64,000 nucleotides of DNA from JAJDIA01 sp031555735. GTDB taxonomy: Bacteria; Bacteroidota; Bacteroidia; Bacteroidales; Tannerellaceae. The stretch covers positions 1 through 64,000 of the forward strand of contig JAVBUE010000004.1 in assembly GCA_031555735.1 (NCBI GenBank). The letters are read 5' to 3'. Position numbers and translations under genes: made by a program. Below are positions 16,816-25,622 of the stretch, in pieces. Numbering within the stretch: position 1 is the first letter of the stretch; each line of letters opens with the position of its first letter. The notes under the pieces were generated by a model. It was not told the DNA's origin and made no database searches. It saw only the letters and a program-made list of their open reading frames with translations.

Positions 16816-16862
16816 GTTATCATTCAGGTATGTAACATTTTATTAGCAAAAGAATAACAACT

Positions 16863-18362
16863 ATGTCAAACAGATTATTTATTTTCGACACCACATTGCG
16901 TGATGGTGAGCAAGTGCCCGGGTGCCAATTGAACACAGTAGAGAAGATACAGGTGGCCAAGGCGCTCGAAGGTTTGGGAGTGGATGTGATTGAAGCCGGC
17001 TTCCCTGTATCAAGCCCTGGTGATTTCAACAGTGTGGTGGAAATATCAAAAGCCGTTACCTGGCCTACTATCTGCGCATTGACCCGCGCGGTGGAGAAAG
17101 ACATTGAAGTGGCCGCCGACGCGCTGAAATATGCGAAACAAAAGCGGATCCATACCGGTATCGGCACATCGGAGTATCATATCCGCCATAAGTTCAACTC
17201 CAATCAGGAGGATATCCTGGAACGTGCGATCGCAGCCACGAAGTATGCGAAGAAGTTCGTGGAAGATGTGGAGTTCTATTGCGAAGATGCCGGACGTACG
17301 GACAACGTCTATCTGGCACGCGTCGTGGAAGCCGTGATCAAAGCCGGAGCAACGGTAGTAAACATCCCCGATACCACCGGATACTGCCTGCCCGATGAAT
17401 ATGGAGCGAAAATAAAATACCTGATGGAACATGTGAAAGGCATCGAAAAAGCAATCATATCCACCCACTGCCATAACGACCTCGGTATGGCAACGGCCAA
17501 TACTGTGCAGGGCGTGGTGAACGGAGCCCGCCAGGTGGAAGTAACGATGAACGGGATCGGCGAACGTGCGGGGAATACCTCGCTGGAAGAAATCGCCATG
17601 ATCTTTAAGAGCCATAAGGAGAAGGAGATCGTGACCAATATCAATACCACTAAGATATACGGCCTCAGCCGCATGGTATCCAGCCTGATGAACATGCCGG
17701 TGCAGCCCAACAAAGCCATTGTCGGACGTAACGCCTTCGCCCACTCTTCAGGCATCCACCAGGACGGTGTATTGAAGAACCGCGAAAGCTACGAGATCAT
17801 CGACCCGAAAGAGGTCGGTATCGACGACAACGCCATCGTGCTGACCGCCCGCAGTGGCCGCGCCGCACTGAAACACCGCCTGAGCATCCTCGGCGTGGAG
17901 CTCGATCAGGAAAAACTGGACAAAGCCTATGTGGAATTCCTCAAACTCGCCGACCGCAAAAAAGATATCAACGACGACGATGTATTGATGCTTGTCGGTA
18001 AAGACCGTACCGAAATGCAACGCATCAAACTGGAATACTTGCAGGTCACCAGCGGCGTAGGCGTACAATCTGTCGCCAGCGTCTGCCTCAACCTCTCCGG
18101 CGTGAAGCGCTTTGAAGCGGCGGCGGGTAACGGCCCGGTCGATGCCGGCATCAAAGCCGTCAAGAAAGCCATCAGCAACAGCGACATGACGATCCAGGAA
18201 TTTCTCATCCAAGCCATCAGCAAAGGCAGCGACGATACCGGAAAGGTACACATGCAGGTAGAATACCAGGGCAATGTGTATTATGGCTTCTCCGCCAACA
18301 CCGACATTATCGCCGCTTCAGTGGAAGCCTTCGTAGATGCCATCAATAAATTCATCCACTAA
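16863..18362 (+). CDS. leuA: 2-isopropylmalate synthase
   Basis: LeuA condenses acetyl-CoA with 2-oxoisovalerate, the first step to leucine. The TIM-barrel signature LFIFDTTLRDGEQVPGCQL is at the N-terminus, the metal-binding ISTHCHNDLGMATAN near residue 200, and the second signature VTMNGIGERAGNTSLEEI near 228. The C-terminal third (LEYLQVTSGVGVQSVASVCL onward) is the LeuA regulatory domain that binds leucine for feedback inhibition. The 499-residue length is normal. It is controlled by the leader attenuator just upstream and followed by leuC after a 75-base gap with short repeats. Confidence 0.96.
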   Translation: MSNRLFIFDTTLRDGEQVPGCQLNTVEKIQVAKALEGLGVDVIEAGFPVSSPGDFNSVVEISKAVTWPTICALTRAVEKDIEVAADALKYAKQKRIHTGIGTSEYHIRHKFNSNQEDILERAIAATKYAKKFVEDVEFYCEDAGRTDNVYLARVVEAVIKAGATVVNIPDTTGYCLPDEYGAKIKYLMEHVKGIEKAIISTHCHNDLGMATANTVQGVVNGARQVEVTMNGIGERAGNTSLEEIAMIFKSHKEKEIVTNINTTKIYGLSRMVSSLMNMPVQPNKAIVGRNAFAHSSGIHQDGVLKNRESYEIIDPKEVGIDDNAIVLTARSGRAALKHRLSILGVELDQEKLDKAYVEFLKLADRKKDINDDDVLMLVGKDRTEMQRIKLEYLQVTSGVGVQSVASVCLNLSGVKRFEAAAGNGPVDAGIKAVKKAISNSDMTIQEFLIQAISKGSDDTGKVHMQVEYQGNVYYGFSANTDIIAASVEAFVDAINKFIH

Positions 18363-18374
18363 AAAACAATTGCC

Positions 18375-18426
18375 TTCAAAGTCCTTAAAGCCCTTGTAGC
18401 CCTTAAAGCCCTTGAAGCCCTTCAAA
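18375..18426. repeat. 9-bp tandem repeat in the leuA-leuC gap
   Basis: Successive units TTCAAAGTCC, TTAAAGCCC, TTGTAGCCC, TTAAAGCCC, TTGAAGCCC and a partial TTCAAA fill most of the 75-base gap. The step is 9 bases except for the first 10-base unit. It ends 12 bases before the leuC ATG, so it will be in the untranslated gap of the operon message. Copy number could vary between strains. Confidence 0.75.
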
Positions 18427-18437
18427 AAACAGCAACA

Positions 18438-19835
18438 ATGAGCAAAACACTCTTCGACAAAATCTGGGATAAGCACCTCGTCGATACGCTTGCCGATGGT
18501 ACGATCCAATTGTACATAGACCGCCTGTACTGTCACGAAGTGACCAGTCCCCAGGCTTTCGCCGGTCTGCGCGAGAGAGGCCTGCAGCCTTTCCGTCCGG
18601 CGCAGATCACCTGTATCCCTGACCATAACATCCCCACCCTCCATCAGGACAAACCGATTGAAGACCCTGTATCCAAAAACCAGGTGGATACACTGGAACG
18701 GAATGCCACCGACTTCGGCCTGCCATACTACGGCCTGTTGCATCCGAAGAATGGCATTATCCACGTGGTAGGTCCGGAAACCGGTCTTACGCAGCCGGGC
18801 ATGACCATTGTCTGTGGCGATTCGCACACCTCTACCCACGGTGCGATGGGAGCGATCGCCTTCGGTATCGGCACCAGCGAAGTAGAAATGACGCTTGCCA
18901 CCCAGTGCATCATGCAGCGCAAGCCCCAGACCATGCGGATCACGGTGGACGGACATCTCAAAGCGGGGGTTACTGCCAAAGATATCGCTCTCTACATCAT
19001 CAGCAGGATGACTACCGGCGGGGCTACCGGCTACTTCGTGGAATATGCCGGTGAAGCCATCCGTAACGCATCCATGGAAGAACGGCTTACCATCTGTAAC
19101 CTATCCATCGAGATGGGAGCCCGGGGTGGAATGATCGCTCCCGACCAAGTCACATTCGACTACCTGAAAGACCGTGAATTCGCTCCCCGTGGCGCCGAAT
19201 GGGAACAGAAAGTGTCCGAATGGCGGGAACTGTATAGCGACCCCGACGCCACATTCGACAAAGAGATCCGTTTCCAGGCGGAAGACATCGAACCGATGAT
19301 CACCTACGGAACCAACCCCGGGATGGGCATGGGTATCCGTGCATCCATCCCTTCCCTGGAAAGCGTGGATGAAGCAGGCCGTATCTCTTATAAAAAGTCG
19401 TTGGATTATATGGGCTTCACTGCGGGTGAACCTGTACAGGGAAAGACGATCGACTATGTATTCCTTGGCAGCTGCACCAACGGCCGCATTGAAGACTTCC
19501 GCGCCTTCGCTTCCATGGTGAAAGGAAGGCAGAAAGCAGCGGGCGTGACCGCCTGGCTCGTTCCCGGCAGTTGGATGGTGGAAAAACAGATACGTGTAGA
19601 AGGAATAGACAAGGTATTGGCTGAAGCAGGCTTCGAACTCCGCCAGCCCGGCTGTTCCGCCTGCCTCGCGATGAACGATGACAAGGTGCCCGCCGGCAAA
19701 TACGCCGTATCCACCTCCAACCGCAACTTCGAAGGCCGCCAAGGTCCCGGTGCCCGCACCCTCCTGGCCGGTCCGCTTGTTGCCGCCGCCGCCGCCGTCA
19801 CCGGCCGTATCACCGATCCCCGCGAATTAATCTAA
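18438..19835 (+). CDS. leuC: 3-isopropylmalate dehydratase large subunit
   Basis: LeuC, with LeuD, isomerises 2- to 3-isopropylmalate using a 4Fe-4S cluster; the same pair can isomerise citramalate. The 465-residue aconitase-family protein shows VCGDSHTSTHGAMGAIAFGI near residue 128, one cluster cysteine in FLGSCTNGRIEDFRAFA near 345, and the other two in QPGCSACLAMN near 405. The C-terminus NRNFEGRQGPGARTLLAGP is the conserved closing motif. All three cluster ligands are present. leuD follows after 17 bases. Confidence 0.97.
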   Translation: MSKTLFDKIWDKHLVDTLADGTIQLYIDRLYCHEVTSPQAFAGLRERGLQPFRPAQITCIPDHNIPTLHQDKPIEDPVSKNQVDTLERNATDFGLPYYGLLHPKNGIIHVVGPETGLTQPGMTIVCGDSHTSTHGAMGAIAFGIGTSEVEMTLATQCIMQRKPQTMRITVDGHLKAGVTAKDIALYIISRMTTGGATGYFVEYAGEAIRNASMEERLTICNLSIEMGARGGMIAPDQVTFDYLKDREFAPRGAEWEQKVSEWRELYSDPDATFDKEIRFQAEDIEPMITYGTNPGMGMGIRASIPSLESVDEAGRISYKKSLDYMGFTAGEPVQGKTIDYVFLGSCTNGRIEDFRAFASMVKGRQKAAGVTAWLVPGSWMVEKQIRVEGIDKVLAEAGFELRQPGCSACLAMNDDKVPAGKYAVSTSNRNFEGRQGPGARTLLAGPLVAAAAAVTGRITDPRELI

Positions 19836-19852
19836 TAGTAATCACTGTATTT

Positions 19853-20473
19853 ATGAGCACACAGATCAGACAGATCAGACAGATGAAACAGAAAATCAAT
19901 AACATCACATCCACCTGCGTTCCCCTACCCCTGGAGAATGTGGACACAGACCAGATTATTCCGGCGCGATTCCTGAAAGCGACGACACGCGAAGGTTTCG
20001 GCGATAACCTCTTCCGCGACTGGAAGTACGACAAGGAAGGGAAACTGAACCCGGACTTTGTGCTCAACCAGGGCGTTTATAAAGGGGAGATACTTGTAGC
20101 CGGTAAAAACTTCGGCAGTGGCAGCAGCCGCGAACATGCCGCATGGGCAATTGCCGGTTATGGGTTCAAAGTAGTTGTCAGCAGCTTCTTTGCCGATATA
20201 TTCAAGAACAATTCGATGAACAACGGCCTGCTGCCTGTGGTCGTCTCACCGGAGTTCCTGGCGGAAATCTTCGATTCCATCGAGGCTGATCCCGCCCATA
20301 CGTTGACCGTCAACCTCGCCGCCCAAACCGTTACCAACAACGCCACGGGCCACAGCGAGCACTTCGACATCAACGCCTATAAGAAGGACTGCCTCCTCAA
20401 CGGCCTCGACGACATCGACTACCTCCTCGCCAACAAATCCAAAATCGAAAGCTATGAAGCAAATAGATCATAA
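19853..20473 (+). CDS. leuD: 3-isopropylmalate dehydratase small subunit
   Basis: The swivelling small subunit that completes the LeuCD isomerase. ENVDTDQIIPARFLKAT and the substrate loop GKNFGSGSSREHAAWAI (about residues 84-100) are conserved. From the ATG at 19853 it has 206 residues. The first ten codons, however, are a short direct repeat (CAGATCAGA), and the second ATG at 19883 gives MKQKINNITSTCVPLPLENV, which aligns better with family N-termini. The true start may be 19883, with the repeat untranslated. The stop overlaps the next gene by 20 bases if that gene starts at 20454. Confidence 0.95.
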   Translation: MSTQIRQIRQMKQKINNITSTCVPLPLENVDTDQIIPARFLKATTREGFGDNLFRDWKYDKEGKLNPDFVLNQGVYKGEILVAGKNFGSGSSREHAAWAIAGYGFKVVVSSFFADIFKNNSMNNGLLPVVVSPEFLAEIFDSIEADPAHTLTVNLAAQTVTNNATGHSEHFDINAYKKDCLLNGLDDIDYLLANKSKIESYEANRS

Positions 20474-21986
20474 TATGATAGAAATAATGGATACCACCCT
20501 GCGGGATGGGGAACAGACTACCGGTGTTTCGTTTGCTTCGCATGAGAAACTGGTAATTGCGCAAATGCTATTGGGAGAGGCGGGAGTGAACCGGGTAGAG
20601 ATTGCTTCGGCACGTGTGTCGGACGGTGAGTTTGAGGCCGTGAAGCGGGTCGCGACCTGGGCGGCAAAGACAGGCAACCTGGATCGCCTTGAGGTGCTCG
20701 GCTTCGTGGACGGAGATGCGTCGCTCAATTGGATCGAGGCCACCGGTTGCCGGGTGGTCAACCTCTTGTGCAAAGGATCCTACAAGCACGTCACCGAACA
20801 ACTTCGCCGCACACCCGAACAGCACTTCGCCGATATCCGCCATGTAGTAGGCCTGGCCATCAGTAAGCAGATGGATGTCAATATCTATCTGGAAGACTGG
20901 TCGAACGGCATCCGCCAATCACCCGACTATGTCTTTCAGATGGTAGATGCGTTGCACGATCTGCCCATCCGCCGTTTTATGATCCCGGATACACTGGGTA
21001 TCCTCAACCCGGCGAATACATACGAGTATTGCACGCAGATGGTAGAGCGTTACCCGGATCTGTGGTTCGACTTCCATCCGCACAACGACTACGACCTGGC
21101 TGTCGCCAATGCCTTTTCGGCCGTCAAAGCCGGTGTCAGAGGTGTACATACCACCGTCAACGGCCTGGGGGAACGTGCCGGAAACGCGCCGCTCAGCAGC
21201 GTGATCGCCGTTCTCAAAGACCAGCTGGGCGTATGTACCTCCATCCATGAAGACAAGATCAACAAGGTGAGTAAGCTGGTTGAAACCTATTCGGGGATAC
21301 ACATCGCCCCCAATAAACCGATCGTAGGCGAGTATGTATTCACCCAATGCGCCGGCGTCCACGCCGATGGCGACAGCAAGAACAACCTGTATTACAACGA
21401 TCTCCTGCCCGAACGTTTCGGCCGTATCCGCGAATATGCCCTGGGTAAGACATCGGGGAAAGCCAACATCCGCAAAAACCTCGAATCGCTCGGTATCGAT
21501 ATGGACGATGACTCCATGCGCAAAGTAACCGAACGCATCATTGAGCTCGGGGATAAAAAGGAGATCGTAACACAGGAAGACCTTCCCTATATCATCAGCG
21601 ATGTGCTCAACCAGGAAACGAAAGGGGAGGAACGCATCCGTATCCTCAACTATTCCCTGTCGCTGACACAGGGATTGCGACCGGTGGCGACGCTCAAGAT
21701 AGAGATCAACGGCGAGGCGTACGAGCAATCGGCTTCCGGCGACGGCCAGTACGACGCTTTTGTACGCGCCCTCCGCAAGATCTATGCCGACCTGGGACGT
21801 CCGTTCCCGATGCTGACGAATTATTCGGTCACCATCCCTCCCGGAGGTCGCACGGATGCGTTCGTGCAAACCATCATCAGTTGGAACTACGCCGGCATCG
21901 ACTTCAAAACGCGTGGTCTCGACGCCGACCAGACCGAAGCCGCCATCAAAGCCACCCTCAAAATGTTAAATAAAATAGAAGCATAA
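20454..21986 (+). CDS. Citramalate synthase-like / second isopropylmalate synthase
   Basis: A 510-residue member of the LeuA/HMGL-like family. It opens with IEIMDTTLRDGEQTTGVSF, has the metal motif FDFHPHNDYDLAVANA near residue 205 and VNGLGERAGNAPL near 235, and ends in a LeuA-type regulatory domain. The motif FHPHNDYDLA and divergence from the LeuA upstream favour (R)-citramalate synthase, which makes citramalate from pyruvate and acetyl-CoA. LeuCD and LeuB would then yield 2-oxobutyrate for isoleucine without threonine deaminase; no ilvA is in the block. A second isopropylmalate synthase is the alternative. The ATG at 20475 is an equally good start that removes the leuD overlap. Confidence 0.82.
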   Translation: MKQIDHNMIEIMDTTLRDGEQTTGVSFASHEKLVIAQMLLGEAGVNRVEIASARVSDGEFEAVKRVATWAAKTGNLDRLEVLGFVDGDASLNWIEATGCRVVNLLCKGSYKHVTEQLRRTPEQHFADIRHVVGLAISKQMDVNIYLEDWSNGIRQSPDYVFQMVDALHDLPIRRFMIPDTLGILNPANTYEYCTQMVERYPDLWFDFHPHNDYDLAVANAFSAVKAGVRGVHTTVNGLGERAGNAPLSSVIAVLKDQLGVCTSIHEDKINKVSKLVETYSGIHIAPNKPIVGEYVFTQCAGVHADGDSKNNLYYNDLLPERFGRIREYALGKTSGKANIRKNLESLGIDMDDDSMRKVTERIIELGDKKEIVTQEDLPYIISDVLNQETKGEERIRILNYSLSLTQGLRPVATLKIEINGEAYEQSASGDGQYDAFVRALRKIYADLGRPFPMLTNYSVTIPPGGRTDAFVQTIISWNYAGIDFKTRGLDADQTEAAIKATLKMLNKIEA

Positions 21987-23059
21987 TGAAACTAAACATT
22001 GCAGTATTGGCCGGTGATGGTATCGGCCCCGAGATTGTAGAACAAGGAATGAAAGCCGTAAAAGCCGTGTGCCGGAAATTCGGTCATGAGCTTCAGTATG
22101 AAGAAGCGCTGGTGGGAGCTGCCGCCATCGACGCGGTAGGGAATCCGTATCCCGACACCACGCACGACTTGTGCATGCGGAGCGACGCCGTGCTATTCGG
22201 CGCCATCGGTTCACCGAAGTACGACAACGACCCCGCGGCCAAAGTACGCCCGGAGCAAGGGCTGCTGGCCATGCGTAAGAAACTGGGGCTTTATGCCAAC
22301 CTGCGTCCGGTGACGACGTTCCCTTCGCTGATCGACAAATCCCCTTTACGCGCCGACCTGGTGGAAGGAGCCGACTTCATGTGTATCCGCGAACTCACGG
22401 GCGGAATGTATTTCGGTCGCCCGCAAGGCAGGAGCGAAGATGGTCATACGGCTTACGACACCTGCGTCTATACCCGTGAGGAGATCGACCGCATCGTACG
22501 CCTCGCCTACCGCTATGCACAGCAGCGCCGGAAGAAACTGACCGTTGTGGATAAGGCCAACGTATTGGCCACCTCCCGCCTCTGGAGGCAGGTGGCACAG
22601 GAAATAGAGAAAGAGTATCCGGATGTGGCCACCGAGTATATGTTTGTCGATAACGCCGCCATGCGCCTCATCCAATGGCCGAAAAGCTTTGACGTGATGG
22701 TGACGGAGAACATGTTTGGCGACATCCTCACCGACGAAGCCTCTGTCATCACCGGCTCGCTGGGCATGTTGCCCTCCGCCTCCATCGGTATCCACACCTC
22801 CGTGTTCGAACCCATCCACGGTTCATACCCGCAGGCGGCGGGAAAGAACATCGCCAACCCGTTGGCTACGATCCTGAGCGCCGCCCTGATGTTCGAATAC
22901 GCTTTCCAGGCAATGCCCGAAGGGGCGCTGATCCGGCAGGCCGTGACCGCCTCCATGGACGCGGGAATAGTAACCGAAGACATCGCCCGCAGCGGCAAAG
23001 CCTATTCCACCAGCGAAGTGGGTGATTGGATAGCCGAAGCCATTTCCAAACCGTTGTAA
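21986..23059 (+). CDS. leuB: 3-isopropylmalate dehydrogenase
   Basis: LeuB oxidises and decarboxylates 3-isopropylmalate to 2-oxoisocaproate with NAD; with citramalate-derived substrate it would give 2-oxobutyrate. The 357-residue beta-decarboxylating dehydrogenase shows LAGDGIGPEIVEQGM, the arginine-rich substrate region FMCIRELTGGMYFGRPQGR near residue 133, and the signature MVTENMFGDILTDEASVITG near 235, followed by EPIHGSYPQAAGKNIANP, which fixes NAD use. The start overlaps the upstream stop by one base (TAATG). It is the last gene of the leu operon. Confidence 0.97.
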   Translation: MKLNIAVLAGDGIGPEIVEQGMKAVKAVCRKFGHELQYEEALVGAAAIDAVGNPYPDTTHDLCMRSDAVLFGAIGSPKYDNDPAAKVRPEQGLLAMRKKLGLYANLRPVTTFPSLIDKSPLRADLVEGADFMCIRELTGGMYFGRPQGRSEDGHTAYDTCVYTREEIDRIVRLAYRYAQQRRKKLTVVDKANVLATSRLWRQVAQEIEKEYPDVATEYMFVDNAAMRLIQWPKSFDVMVTENMFGDILTDEASVITGSLGMLPSASIGIHTSVFEPIHGSYPQAAGKNIANPLATILSAALMFEYAFQAMPEGALIRQAVTASMDAGIVTEDIARSGKAYSTSEVGDWIAEAISKPL

Positions 23060-23067
23060 GCCGTAGG

Positions 23068-23100
23068 AAGACGGATCGTCCGCATACGGATCGTCTTTTT
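23068..23100 (+). terminator. Imperfect hairpin terminator after leuB
   Basis: AAGACG (23068-23073) pairs with CGTCTT (23092-23097), and inside it TCCG (23079-23082) pairs with CGGA (23087-23090) around the loop CATA. The two stems are separated by a left-side bulge, and T residues run to 23100. It is placed just past the leuB stop. Confidence 0.6.
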
Positions 23101-23180
23101 CAGCCCCTTCTTTTGTCAACAACCGTATCTTCTATGGTCCTCAATAAGAGGAAGTAATGTCACGATGCGGAGGGTTTATT

Positions 23181-23266
23181 CTTCCCACCGTGGTGGAAAC
23201 ATCTTCCCACCCTTGTGGGAACCTCTTTCCACCACGGTGGGAAGAGGTTTCCACAAGGGTGGGAAG
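23181..23266. repeat. Four quasi-palindromic units in the order A-B-A'-B'
   Basis: A is CTTCCCACCGTGGTGGAAAC (23181-23200) and B is the 22-mer at 23203-23224 (CTTCCCACCCTTGTGGGAAC plus CT). A' at 23225-23244 is the reverse complement of A with one change, and B' at 23245-23266 is the reverse complement of B with one change. Each unit is also nearly self-complementary, so the RNA could fold as four small hairpins or as interleaved A-A' and B-B' helices (pseudoknot order). It lies between the converging leuB and aldose epimerase genes. I see no gene in 23060-23366. Confidence 0.8.
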
Positions 23267-23366
23267 AATAGTTCTTCCGGATGCCTGACTTAGATCTACC
23301 TGATGCTGACGATAATTCATCCGGTTGTTGACAATAGAGCCGTAGAGTCCCTTCTCGATCGTTCGC

Positions 23367-24497
23367 TTATTCTACCGTGAACTTATAGATACATTCGCTG
23401 AAATATTTTTCGCCCGGACGGAGAACGGTGGTCGGGAAGTTCGGCTGGTTGGGACTGTCGGGATAGTGTTGTGTTTCCAGACAGAAGGCGCCCCGGTGCG
23501 GATACAGGGTATCATGCTTACCCTTGTCGGTTCCCGCCATGAAGTTGCCTGCATAGAACTGTACACCCGGTTCGTTGGTATATACTTCGAGGGCGATCCC
23601 TGTTGCGGGGCTGTAAGCCTTAGCTGCCAGCACGTTGATATCTCCTTTTGCATTGAGCACCCAGTTATGGTCGTATCCGCGTCCTTTCACCAACTGGTCG
23701 AAAGCGTCGTCGATATGCGCTCCAATGGCAACGGGTTGCCGCAGGTCCATCGGCGTACCATCCACAGCAGGCAGTTCGCCTGTCGGGATCAGCGTGGAAT
23801 CCACCGGCGTATAGGTATCGGCGTTGATCATAATCGTCTGATCCAGGTTCTGTGATCCCGACAACGCGCCATTCAGGTTGAAATAGCTGTGGTTAGTCAG
23901 GTTGCATACGGTTGCTTTATCCGTCGTAGCCTCATACTTGATATCGATGGCATTATCGTCGGTCAGCGTATAGGTCACCTTGATATTCAGGTTGCCCGGG
24001 AAACCGGCTTCGCCATCAGCAGACAGGTACGTAAGTTCCAGTGTCTGGCCGTTCACCTGGTTGGCATCCCATACTTTGGCATGGTATCCGTTCGGTCCGC
24101 CGTGCAGGCAGTGTCCGTTGTTGTTCTGCGGCAGCGTATATTCCACACTGTCCAGGGTGAATTTGCCGTTGGCGATACGGTTACCGTACCGTCCGATCAA
24201 TGCGCCGTAGTTGCCGTCGATCGCCACATAATCCACAATGTTGTCGTAACCCAAAACCACATCCGTCAGTTTTTCCTGTTTGTCGGGTACCATGAGTGAG
24301 ACGAGGCGTCCGCCATAATTGGTGATACAAGCCTCCGCGCCGTTTTTGTTTGTCAGCACATACAATCCGACGTTTTTGGTTTCCACGATCGACTCAAAAT
24401 CAGCCTTTTTCAGGCCGGAGAGGGTGGTTTCTTCTTTCTTTTCGGCGCATGAGAAACATACACATGCAGCCAGCAATGCCAATACTGTTCTTTTCAT
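23367..24497 (-). CDS. galM: Aldose 1-epimerase, lipoprotein form
   Basis: A 376-residue mutarotase that interconverts alpha and beta anomers of galactose, glucose and related sugars. The signal sequence MKRTVLALLAACVCFSCAEK has a lipobox-like FSC, so it is probably lipid-anchored in the envelope. Catalytic and binding motifs include YGGRLVSLMVPD, GRYGNRIANGKF (near residue 102), HCLHGGPNGYHAKVWD (His near 128), the catalytic-His region NLTNHSYFNLNG (near 202), and the catalytic-Glu region YTNEPGVQFYAGN (near 310). It is a single gene; TATATTTG on the minus strand near 24541-24534 may be its -7 box. Confidence 0.95.
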   Translation of the reverse strand: MKRTVLALLAACVCFSCAEKKEETTLSGLKKADFESIVETKNVGLYVLTNKNGAEACITNYGGRLVSLMVPDKQEKLTDVVLGYDNIVDYVAIDGNYGALIGRYGNRIANGKFTLDSVEYTLPQNNNGHCLHGGPNGYHAKVWDANQVNGQTLELTYLSADGEAGFPGNLNIKVTYTLTDDNAIDIKYEATTDKATVCNLTNHSYFNLNGALSGSQNLDQTIMINADTYTPVDSTLIPTGELPAVDGTPMDLRQPVAIGAHIDDAFDQLVKGRGYDHNWVLNAKGDINVLAAKAYSPATGIALEVYTNEPGVQFYAGNFMAGTDKGKHDTLYPHRGAFCLETQHYPDSPNQPNFPTTVLRPGEKYFSECIYKFTVE

Positions 24498-24647
24498 TCC
24501 GATGAGTGTTAATTAATATGTTGTATGGAGCGGCAAATATACGCTTTTCTGTGTTATTACATTGTAAAACAATGCAAAAAACAATCCGTACGCGATCCGA
24601 TACCTGAGAAAAAAAACTAAAAATGCAGGCTTCTTTCCGCCCATTTA

Positions 24648-24677
24648 TTGTTTTCTCGGTTCCCTTTCGTACATTTG
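24648..24677 (+). promoter_or_regulatory. thyA promoter
   Basis: TTG (24648-24650), a 19-base spacer, TACATTTG (24670-24677) matches the Bacteroidota consensus. The thyA ATG is at 24700, giving a leader of roughly 18 bases. Confidence 0.8.
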
Positions 24678-24699
24678 TAACCCACTATAATCGGTAAGC

Positions 24700-25494
24700 A
24701 TGAAACAATATCTGGCATTACTCGAGCGGGTACTGAGCGAAGGTGTGAAAAAAGAAGACCGCACAAACACCGGTACATACAGCATATTCGGTCATCAGAT
24801 GCGATTCGACCTGTCGGAAGGGTTCCCGATGCTTACCACCAAAAAGCTGCATCTCAAATCCATCATTTACGAACTGCTCTGGTTCTTACGGGGAGACACG
24901 AACGTGAAATACCTGCAGGAGAATGGCGTACGTATCTGGAACGAATGGGCGGACGCCGACGGCGAACTCGGCCCTGTCTATGGCTACCAATGGCGTTCGT
25001 GGCCTGATTATAGCGGAGGACATATCGACCAGATCAGCGAAGTGGTGGATACGATCCGCCGCAATCCCGACTCACGCCGCATGATCGTGAGTGCTTGGAA
25101 CGTAGGAGATCTGAACAACATGAAGTTGCCCCCCTGCCATGCCTTCTTCCAGTTTTACGTGGCCGACGGGCGGTTGAGCCTCCAGCTCTACCAGCGCAGC
25201 GCGGATATATTCCTGGGCGTACCGTTCAACATCGCATCCTACGCGTTGCTGTTGCAGATGATGGCGCAGGTTACCGGTCTCCGTCCCGGCGATTTCGTCC
25301 ATACCCTGGGAGATGCCCATATTTACACCAACCATATCGAACAGGTACGCCTCCAGCTCGCACGCGAACCGCGCGCCCTGCCGGTGATGCGTATCAACCC
25401 GGACGTAACAGATATTTTTCATTTCACATACGAAGATTTTACACTCCTCAATTACGATCCCCATCCGCATATCAAGGGTGATGTGGCGGTTTAA
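24700..25494 (+). CDS. thyA: Thymidylate synthase
   Basis: ThyA methylates dUMP to dTMP with methylenetetrahydrofolate, producing dihydrofolate. At 264 residues it equals the E. coli enzyme in length. Motifs are intact: RTNTGTYSIFGHQMRFDLSE (phosphate-binding Arg near residue 22), the catalytic cysteine in LPPCHAFFQFYV (about Cys146), QRSADIFLGVPFNIASYALL (dUMP and folate contacts), and DAHIYTNHIEQ. folA follows 128 bases downstream, so the enzyme that recycles its product is next door. The gap between them shows no obvious terminator or promoter. Confidence 0.98.
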   Translation: MKQYLALLERVLSEGVKKEDRTNTGTYSIFGHQMRFDLSEGFPMLTTKKLHLKSIIYELLWFLRGDTNVKYLQENGVRIWNEWADADGELGPVYGYQWRSWPDYSGGHIDQISEVVDTIRRNPDSRRMIVSAWNVGDLNNMKLPPCHAFFQFYVADGRLSLQLYQRSADIFLGVPFNIASYALLLQMMAQVTGLRPGDFVHTLGDAHIYTNHIEQVRLQLAREPRALPVMRINPDVTDIFHFTYEDFTLLNYDPHPHIKGDVAV

Positions 25495-25622
25495 CTATGA
25501 CTGGTGAAAAAGCATGAAACGACATGAACGACATTCCTTACGGGATGTTTGGTGAACTAAATGAGTAGTTTGAAAAAGCGAAGTACGAAAAAGAAAGTAA
25601 GGATCATTAAATCGAAAAGATT

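Noticed and set aside
20919..21869. 316-codon antisense frame in the citramalate synthase-like gene
   Set aside because: Shadow of a GC-skewed third codon position; no recognisable protein features.
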